DNA of 64,000 nucleotides, from NCBI GenBank assembly GCA_034667225.1, contig JAXDKG010000009.1:44403-108402 (forward strand). Direction: 5' to 3'. Shown piece by piece: positions 58,434-64,000 of the stretch. This DNA comes from DATMER01 sp034667225. Its GTDB lineage: Bacteria > Acidobacteriota > Thermoanaerobaculia > Multivoradales > UBA5704. Below the pieces are notes generated by a model. That model had not been told where the DNA came from and ran no database searches. It saw only the letters and a program-made list of their open reading frames with translations. The number at the start of each line of letters is the position of its first letter. Position 1 is the stretch's first letter. The position numbers were made by a program, and so were the translations under genes.

Positions 58434-61400
58434 ATGGGCCTCGCTCTCCGGCGGCTGACCAGCCTGACGCAGGTGGCGGACGACAGTCCGTCCGGCCGGT
58501 TTCCCGTGGGCGCCACGGTCTCCCACTTCCGGCTTCTCGAATGGCTCGGCCGCGGGGAACGGGGGTTCGACGTCTACAAGGCGCAGGATCTCGACATCGG
58601 GCGCCCCGTGGCCTTGAAGCTGCTCGTCTCCGACCGTCCCCTGCGCGAGGAGGAGCAGCGTCTCCTGCGGCGCGACGCCGAAGCCGTCTCGGCCCTGCGG
58701 CATCCCAACCTGTGCCCCGTCCACGAGGTCGGCGAGACCCGGGACGGCATCCTTTTCATCTCCATGGCCTGCAGCGAGGGCGAGTCCCTGGCGGACCGGA
58801 TCGCCCGCGGCCCTCTCGATCTCCAGACCGCGGTGGACCTCGCGGCCCAGGTGGCCGAGGGCCTCGCGTGCGTCCACGAGGCCGGGATCGTCCATCGCAC
58901 GCTCAAGCCGGCGGACGTGCTCGTCTCGCCCGAGGGCCGGGTCTGGATCACCGATTTCGGCCTGGGACGGTTCGACGAGCGGACCCTGATCTCGGGCGCC
59001 ACCGGAGAAGCGATGCCTTCTCGGTACCTCTCCCCGGAGCAGATCCGCGGCGCGGAGGCGGACGCCCGCTCGGATGTCTGGGGTCTGGGTGCGATCCTTT
59101 ATGAAATGGTGACGGGCCGGCCGGCGTTCCCCGAGGGGCCGGTGTCCGGCGTGGTTCTTCCCTGTCCGATGTCCCAACTGCGCGAGGGGGTTCCTCCCGG
59201 CCTGCAGGCGGTCGTGACCCGGGCGCTGGCCTTCCGGCCCTCGGACCGTTATTCGAGCGCCCGGGAGATGAGGTCCGATCTTCTCGACGGGCTGCGGTCC
59301 GAGGGTTTGCGGACCATCGAAATCCTCCGCGACTTCGGTCCCTACCGGATCGGCGAGATGCTGGGCGGGGGCGGGATGGGCGTGGTGTACAGGGCCGAGG
59401 ACAGGCGCCTGGGCCGGAGCGTGGCGATCAAGCTCCTGCCGCCCGAGCTGACGCGCGATCCCGCGGCCAAGGCGCGCTTTCTTCAGGAGGCCCGCGCCGC
59501 CTCGGCTCTCGACCATCCCAACCTGTGCACGGTCTACGAGGTGGGGGAGGCGGGCATGGGCCAGCTCTTCATCGCCATGCCCTGCTACGACGGCGAGACC
59601 CTGCGGCAGAAGATCGACGCGGGCGGGCCGCTGCCGGTTGCCGAGGCGCTCGATATTGCCCTGCAGGTGCTCAAGGGCCTCGCCAAGGCCCACCGCCACG
59701 GCATCGTGCACCGCGACATCAAGCCGGCCAACCTGATGATTACCGCCGACGGCGTGGTCAAGATCCTGGACTTCGGGATCGCCAAGCTGGCCCGTATCGG
59801 GGCCGACCTGACCCGGACGGGCGCCCGCATCGGCACTCCGGCCTACATGTCTCCCGAGCAGTCCCGAGGGGAGGAGGTCGACGTGCGCACGGACCTCTGG
59901 TCTCTCGGCGTGGTCCTCTACGAGATGCTAGCCGGGGTCCGCCCGGCCTGTGAAAACAATGCGGCCAAGCCCGCCGAGCCCGGCCCTGTGCGCCGCCTGC
60001 GCCCGGAGGCGCCTGCCGAGGTGGAAGGCATCCTCCGGCGCCTGCTCTCCAGGGACAGGCAGGGACGGTATGCCTCGGCCGAGGCCGCGCTCTCGGACGT
60101 GCGCGTGCTGCTGGGGACCACCTCCGGCACCTCGACGGCGACCGGCGAGCTCGTGCCGGTCGCGCGCCGCGCCCTGCGCCTGTGGGCGGGGGCCGCCCTG
60201 GCCCTGGTCGTCCTGGCCATCGCGGCCGGGTACTGGCTGCGATTGGAAGGCGAGGAGCCTCCGTCCTCGACCACCTTCTCCCGGCTCAGCGATCAGGAAG
60301 GCCGCGAGATCTTCCCGAGCCTCTCGCCGGACGGCAACTTCTTCGTCTATGCCCGAGTCTCCGGGGGGAGCTCCGACATCCACATGCAGCGGATCGGCGG
60401 CGGCAATCCGATCAACCTGACGCCGGACACGCCCTGGGAGGACACCCAGCCCGCGTACTCGCCCGACGGGGAGCAGATCGCCTTCCGCTCCGAGCGCGAC
60501 GGCGGCGGGCTCTTCCTGATGGGCGCGACCGGGGAATCGGTCCACCGCCTGGCCGACTTCGGCTTCAATCCCTCCTGGTCGCCCGACGGCACGAAGATCG
60601 TGTTCGCCACCGAGGGGATCTCGGACCCGACGTCGCGGTTCTCGATCAGCCAGCTCTGGATCGTGGACGTGGCCACCGGCGATCTGAAGCGGATCGTCGA
60701 TGAGGATGCCGTGCAGCCGAGCTGGTCGCCGGACGGGGGCCGGATCGCCTACTGGGGCGTGCCGGTGCGAGGGGGGAAGCGGACCATTTCGACCGTGGCC
60801 GCGTCCGGCGGGGAGCCGGTGCGTGTGACCTCCGACGACTCTCTGAGCTGGAATCCGGTCTGGTCCGCGGATGGCGCCCACCTCTACTTCGCGAGCGACC
60901 GCAGCGGCAGCATGAACCTCTGGCGGCTGCGCATCGACGAGGGCTCGGGCCGCGTGCGGGGAGAGCCGGAGCCGGTGACCACGCCGTCGTCCTGGAGCGC
61001 GATGCTCAGCCCTTCGCGGGACGGCCGCAGGATGCTCTACGTCAGCGACAGCAGCGAGTCGAACGTGGTGAAGATGGCCTTCGATCCGGCCGCGGGCCGG
61101 GTCACCGGTCTGCCGGCCGCCGTGACGCAAGGTTCCCGGATGGTCGGTTCCGTGTCGGTCTCGCCCGATGGGGAATGGATCACATTTCAAGGCGCGGCTC
61201 CGCGGGAGGACCTCTTCGTGGCCCGCTCCGACGGCAGCGGCGTGCGCCAGCTCACGAACGACGTCCACAAGGACCGCCTGCCCCGCTGGTCGCCGGACGG
61301 CGGAAGCATCGCCTTCTATTCGAACCGCAGCGGCCGTTGGGAGATCTGGACCGTCCGCGCTGACGGCGGCGACCTGCGCCAGGTCACGCGCACGGCGGGG

Positions 61401-61901
61401 CCCTCCCTGACCAGGCCGATCTGGTCTCCGGACGGCCGGCGGCTGGTCTGCAGCATGAGCGAGATGGGCGCCGGCCTCATCGATCTGTCGCGGCCTCTCG
61501 CCGGCCGCGCTCCGCAGCCTCTCCCCCGCATCGGCGACAGCGTCTTCATCGCCACCTCCTGGTCACCCGATGGGAAATGGATCGCCGGCTCGGCGCAGCG
61601 GCCGGACAACCTGCCGTCGTCCGGGATCTATCTTTACTCGCTGGAGACGGGGCGCTACCGGAAATTGACCGAAAGCGGCAGCCGCGCCCTCTGGACTCCG
61701 GACAACCGCCACCTGCTGGTCTGGGGGCCGCACTCTCTGGAGTGGGTCGACGGGAAGACGGGACAGTCGCGGGACATCGGCATCGCACCGCCCGAGGCGG
61801 GAGGGAGTCTCAGCCTCGGGCTCAGCGCGGACCTGCGCACCCTGTATGCTGTGCGCACGGTCGAGAAAAGTGATATTTGGATGTTGAGCACCAACCCATG
61901 A
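58434..61901 (+). CDS. Pseudokinase-kinase receptor with TolB-like beta-propeller
   Basis: An 1155-residue protein. The first kinase domain (about 28-290) has Lys62 and DFG but HRTLKPAD instead of HRDxKxxN: catalytic Asp is Thr156 and the metal Asn is Asp161, so it is a probable pseudokinase. The second (about 300-560) is intact with GGGGMGVVY, AIKLL and His426-Arg-Asp428 (HRDIKPAN). A membrane helix (about 583-603) leads to an extracytoplasmic six- or seven-bladed PD40/TolB-type propeller (repeats of WSPDGxxIAF). The propeller may sense ligands. The small Cys-rich peptide gene follows 26 bp later. Confidence 0.93.
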   Translation: MGLALRRLTSLTQVADDSPSGRFPVGATVSHFRLLEWLGRGERGFDVYKAQDLDIGRPVALKLLVSDRPLREEEQRLLRRDAEAVSALRHPNLCPVHEVGETRDGILFISMACSEGESLADRIARGPLDLQTAVDLAAQVAEGLACVHEAGIVHRTLKPADVLVSPEGRVWITDFGLGRFDERTLISGATGEAMPSRYLSPEQIRGAEADARSDVWGLGAILYEMVTGRPAFPEGPVSGVVLPCPMSQLREGVPPGLQAVVTRALAFRPSDRYSSAREMRSDLLDGLRSEGLRTIEILRDFGPYRIGEMLGGGGMGVVYRAEDRRLGRSVAIKLLPPELTRDPAAKARFLQEARAASALDHPNLCTVYEVGEAGMGQLFIAMPCYDGETLRQKIDAGGPLPVAEALDIALQVLKGLAKAHRHGIVHRDIKPANLMITADGVVKILDFGIAKLARIGADLTRTGARIGTPAYMSPEQSRGEEVDVRTDLWSLGVVLYEMLAGVRPACENNAAKPAEPGPVRRLRPEAPAEVEGILRRLLSRDRQGRYASAEAALSDVRVLLGTTSGTSTATGELVPVARRALRLWAGAALALVVLAIAAGYWLRLEGEEPPSSTTFSRLSDQEGREIFPSLSPDGNFFVYARVSGGSSDIHMQRIGGGNPINLTPDTPWEDTQPAYSPDGEQIAFRSERDGGGLFLMGATGESVHRLADFGFNPSWSPDGTKIVFATEGISDPTSRFSISQLWIVDVATGDLKRIVDEDAVQPSWSPDGGRIAYWGVPVRGGKRTISTVAASGGEPVRVTSDDSLSWNPVWSADGAHLYFASDRSGSMNLWRLRIDEGSGRVRGEPEPVTTPSSWSAMLSPSRDGRRMLYVSDSSESNVVKMAFDPAAGRVTGLPAAVTQGSRMVGSVSVSPDGEWITFQGAAPREDLFVARSDGSGVRQLTNDVHKDRLPRWSPDGGSIAFYSNRSGRWEIWTVRADGGDLRQVTRTAGPSLTRPIWSPDGRRLVCSMSEMGAGLIDLSRPLAGRAPQPLPRIGDSVFIATSWSPDGKWIAGSAQRPDNLPSSGIYLYSLETGRYRKLTESGSRALWTPDNRHLLVWGPHSLEWVDGKTGQSRDIGIAPPEAGGSLSLGLSADLRTLYAVRTVEKSDIWMLSTNP

Positions 61902-61927
61902 ACCGGGAGATCCCGGGGGAGGTCGCA

Positions 61928-62158
61928 ATGACGTTCCAGGTACGAGATCTCATGTCCAACGTGTTCCCGATGGAAATGGCGGACCAGCCCTGTAAATTTG
62001 ATTCCACGGGCAACCACGGTTGCCCGCCTTGCCCTCCACCGAGCAAATGCCAGGGCGCGAGCGATTGCCCGAGTCCGAGCAAGAAGCCTTCCAAGGTGAG
62101 GCTGGAGATGCTGAGCGTCCTGCGCGATCAGATGCGCCAGGCCCTGCTCCCCGCCTGA
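61928..62158 (+). CDS. Cys/Pro-rich small peptide, possible RiPP-like precursor
   Basis: A 76-residue peptide; GGGGGAGG precedes ATG 61928 (an ATG at 61898 overlapping the kinase stop is an alternative). It starts MTFQVRDLMSNVFPMEMADQ, continues with CKFDSTGNHGCPPCPPPSKC and ASDC (five Cys), and ends with a helix KVRLEMLSVLRDQMRQALLP. The MxFxVxDLMxxV start is reminiscent of short Cys-rich precursor-like peptides in cyanobacteria and acidobacteria. No modifying enzyme is adjacent, only the kinase. Function unknown. Confidence 0.65.
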   Translation: MTFQVRDLMSNVFPMEMADQPCKFDSTGNHGCPPCPPPSKCQGASDCPSPSKKPSKVRLEMLSVLRDQMRQALLPA

Positions 62159-62167
62159 CGAGCCAGC

Positions 62168-62195
62168 CGGCGCGGAGCCGTCGGGCTCCGCGCCG
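62168..62195 (+). terminator. Intrinsic terminator between convergent genes
   Basis: A perfect 12-bp stem CGGCGCGGAGCC/GGCTCCGCGCCG (62168-62179 and 62184-62195) with a 4-nt loop is followed by CTTTCCTCTC. It lies 9 nt after the small peptide stop. It could also act on the opposite strand but the T-run favours the plus strand. Confidence 0.75.
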
Positions 62196-62204
62196 CTTTC
62201 CTCT

Positions 62205-63080
62205 CTACTTCAGATGTTGCCTCAGGAAGGCGAGCGTCCGGGGCCACGCCTGTTGGGTGGCCTTCAGGTTGGCCCCGTCGCGGTCGTTCTGGGCGCGGAG
62301 GAAGCCGTGGCCGGCGCCCTCGTAGGTGTGGGGCTCGTAGGTCTTCCCCAACTTCTTCATCTCGGCTTCGGCCGGTCCGACCGTGGCATTGACCCGGGCG
62401 TCGTCGCCGCCGTAGTGGCCGAGGACCGGGGCCTTGATCTTGGCCATCTCCGCGGCTTCCGGGGAGACGCCGTAGAAGACGACGGCGGCGTTGAGGCCCG
62501 GCTGCGCGGCGGCAAACGCGAAGCTTTGGCCACCACCCCAGCAGAAGCCGAGCGTGGCGCTCTTGCCGTTCGCCGCGGGGAGCTTGATGGCGTAGTCGCG
62601 GACGGCGTTGAGCCTGGCGGTCGCGTCTCCCGGGGTGAGCCCGCGCACGAGCTTGACCACGTCGTCGCGGCTCGACACCGAGTCGGTGCCGCCGCCGTTG
62701 GGTCCCAGGCCGGAGATCAGGTCCGGGGCAACGGCGATGAAGCCGTCGCGTGCGAGCTGGTCGGCGACGCCGCGCATCCAGTCCGAGAGGCCGTAGATCT
62801 CATGGATGAGGATCACGACGCCAGCCTTGTCCTTGCGCTCGGGGTAGACGATCCAGGTGCGGATCGGTGTCCCCCCCGAGGGGAGCTTGATGTCCACGTA
62901 CTCCCCGTGGCGGGGAGACTTCTCCAGGGCCGCCTTGGCCTGCTCTTCCGCGGGCGGAAGGTTCTCATTGCGGGGGGCAGGGGTAGCCGCCTGTGCGGCC
63001 GGCGTTTCAGCGGGATGGACATGGGCGGGCTCCGCGGGCGGGGCCATCAGGATCGCGGTAGTGAGAAACACAGTCCACAT
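62205..63080 (-). CDS. Exported dienelactone hydrolase-family protein
   Basis: A 291-residue alpha/beta hydrolase. Start MWTVFLTTAILMAPPAEPA follows GAGGAGG; the signal is short. A His/Pro/Ala linker precedes the fold. The catalytic triad of the DLH family is visible: nucleophile Cys in LGFCWGGGQSF, Asp in HYGGDDARVN, His in YEGAGHGFL; VVILIHEIYGLSDWM is the family N-terminal signature. Such enzymes open lactones or hydrolyse esters. The upstream frame stays open through the 21-bp array, but ribosome-binding site and family length fix the start. Confidence 0.9.
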   Translation of the reverse strand: MWTVFLTTAILMAPPAEPAHVHPAETPAAQAATPAPRNENLPPAEEQAKAALEKSPRHGEYVDIKLPSGGTPIRTWIVYPERKDKAGVVILIHEIYGLSDWMRGVADQLARDGFIAVAPDLISGLGPNGGGTDSVSSRDDVVKLVRGLTPGDATARLNAVRDYAIKLPAANGKSATLGFCWGGGQSFAFAAAQPGLNAAVVFYGVSPEAAEMAKIKAPVLGHYGGDDARVNATVGPAEAEMKKLGKTYEPHTYEGAGHGFLRAQNDRDGANLKATQQAWPRTLAFLRQHLK

Positions 63081-63141
63081 AGCTAGACCTCCTCTCTGGC
63101 GGTGCCCATTGTAGTCGCTCGAGGTCAGAACGGCCTGGATC

Positions 63142-63480
63142 GCGAGCGGAATCGTCCGCAACGCGTTCAGAATCGTCCGCAACGCGTGCAAAGTCATTCT
63201 GGCCGCGCTCGAAGTCAATTCGGACGCGTTCAAAGTCACTTTGACCGCGGTCGAAACGGTTTGGGACGCGTTCAAAGTCGTTAGGAACGCATTCAAACTC
63301 GTTTTGATCGCGTGCAAAGTGATTCTGACCCCGTTCAAAGTCGTTTCGAACGCGTGCAAAGTCATTTTGACCGCGGTCGAAGTCGTTCTGATCGCGTGCA
63401 AAGTCATTTTGAACGCGGTGCGGACGGTTCTGACCGCGATGCGGACGGTTCGGAGCACGTTGCGGACGGTTGGAAGGGGG
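63142..63480. repeat. 21-bp tandem array, family C part 1 (16 units)
   Basis: Units of the form GCGNNCAAAGTCNTTNNGAN recur every 21 bp. The CAAAGTC-like core starts at 63189, 63210, 63231, 63252, 63273, 63294, 63315, 63336, 63357, 63378 and 63399, with no indel. From 63415 three units change to GCGGACGGTT. The gap between the hydrolase start and 63142 shows only its ribosome-binding site and probable promoter region. Confidence 0.88.
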
Positions 63481-63485
63481 AAGCG

Positions 63486-63737
63486 AACAGTCCGCGCTGT
63501 GGCTGGAACCGTCCGGATCGCGAGTTGAACCGTCCGCGAGACGAAAACAACTGTCCACAACGCCGTCGGAACCGTCCGTACCGCGGGTTGAACCGTCCGC
63601 AGCCCGGTTGGAACCGCCCGGATCGCGTCTGGAACCGTCCACATCTGGGTGGCAGCCGTCCAGATCGCGGCTGGAACTGTCCGGACCCTGGTTTGAACCG
63701 TCCAGGCTGGGGTCGGACTCCGTCCCTTCGTACCGGA
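63486..63737. repeat. 21-bp tandem array, family C part 2 (12 units, AACCGTCC core)
   Basis: AAC(C/T)GTCC-type cores start at 63486, 63507, 63528, 63549, 63570, 63591, 63612, 63633, 63654, 63675, 63696 and 63717, each exactly 21 bp apart. The core equals that of array B near gdhA. The three last units of part 1 carry the reverse-complement core GGACGGTT, so polarity flips near 63475. Confidence 0.9.
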
Positions 63738-63751
63738 CATCGATACGTCAC

Positions 63752-64000
63752 GCCCCGAAGGGGCACAGGCATAAAGCCTGGGGCTTCAGCCCCAGGTAAG
63801 AGGCCCAACCAACCTCCAAGTCCCGAAGGGACGCAGGCATAAAGCCTGGGGTTTCAACCCAGGTAAGCGTATCCCCCAAAACCTTCAGAGCCCTGGAAGG
63901 GCGTAGGCATGGCCAGGGGCGCCAGCCCCGCGGCGGGGGAGGGGGCTCCCGGGCTCGCGCCCGGGGCCAATGCCTGCGTCCCTTCGGGACTTGGGATGTT
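63752..64000. repeat. Cluster of dispersed palindromic (REP-like) elements
   Basis: Each copy has a first hairpin (TCCCGAAGGGA) and a second (CCTGGGGTTTCAACCCAGG) joined by CGCAGGCATAAAG. Copies: 63752-63800, 63819-63867, a degenerate one at 63890-63933, and an inverted first half at 63967-63996. The second hairpin also forms the inverted repeat at 2170-2251. No gene is visible here. Confidence 0.85.

Noticed and set aside
63081..63740. N-terminal extension of the dienelactone hydrolase
   Set aside because: Signal peptide and GAGGAGG site place the start at 63080; the upstream heptad frame is repeat-derived.

Overview
The window is GC-rich, densely packed bacterial DNA. Many neighbouring genes overlap by ATGA or GTGA. 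The gene content fits a secondary-metabolite-rich Acidobacteriota (Thermoanaerobaculia or Holophagae type): Ser/Thr kinases fused to beta-propellers or CHASE2, two CHAT/TPR caspase-like proteins, sigma-54 regulation, many lipoproteins, and dispersed palindromic repeats. Myxococcota or a related phylum cannot be excluded, because no rRNA, tRNA or ribosomal protein gene is visible.

Layout. 1-6.4 kb (minus): a truncated lipoprotein-like gene, a DUF3142 lipoprotein, an ABC ATPase/permease pair, and an APH-type kinase coupled to an acyl-CoA dehydrogenase (the two halves of ACAD10/11). 6.5-8.9 kb (plus): an MNT/HEPN pair coupled to a sigma-54 activator. 8.9-18.7 kb (minus): two secreted clan GH-A glycosidase-like proteins, each behind a GG-N10-GC (sigma-54 type) promoter and a shared ~50 bp upstream element; between them lies a CHASE2-kinase plus CHAT-protease pair. 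19-21 kb: a 21-bp repeat array, a STAS-like gene and a FadL-type porin.

21.6-31.7 kb (plus) is an eight-gene chemosensory operon (MCP, CheW, small protein, MCP, CheA-REC, CheB, REC-GGDEF, CheR-TPR). It matches Wsp-type systems that output cyclic di-GMP rather than flagellar control. 31.7-35.7 kb: an Rpn-type nuclease, MEMO1, AMMECR1, a universal stress protein and GAPDH. 35.7-44.7 kb (minus): a DUF4019 lipoprotein, then an operon of ECF sigma factor, anti-sigma-like protein, CHAT lipoprotein, subtilase lipoprotein, large unknown protein, DUF1360 and a small protein. 44.7-50.5 kb: a receiver-PPDK-like protein, glutamate dehydrogenase, a second 21-bp array and NAD kinase.

50.4-58.2 kb (minus) is the most striking locus: a compact RiPP cluster with a nucleotide-cyclase/NTPase/TPR regulator, a 75-residue precursor, a split-borosin-type peptide N-methyltransferase, a RiPP-maturation radical SAM enzyme and a double retropepsin-PDZ protease, almost all translationally coupled. 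58.4-62.2 kb (plus): a pseudokinase-kinase-propeller protein and a Cys/Pro-rich 76-residue peptide. 62.2-64 kb: a dienelactone hydrolase, a third 21-bp array and a cluster of dispersed palindromic repeats.

Two themes tie the window together. One is proteolytic and phosphorylation signalling (three kinase domains, a pseudokinase, two CHAT proteases, a subtilase, a retropepsin). The other is three long arrays, plus a short one, with an almost unbroken 21-bp period; two of them share the same 8-bp core. Their function is unknown.
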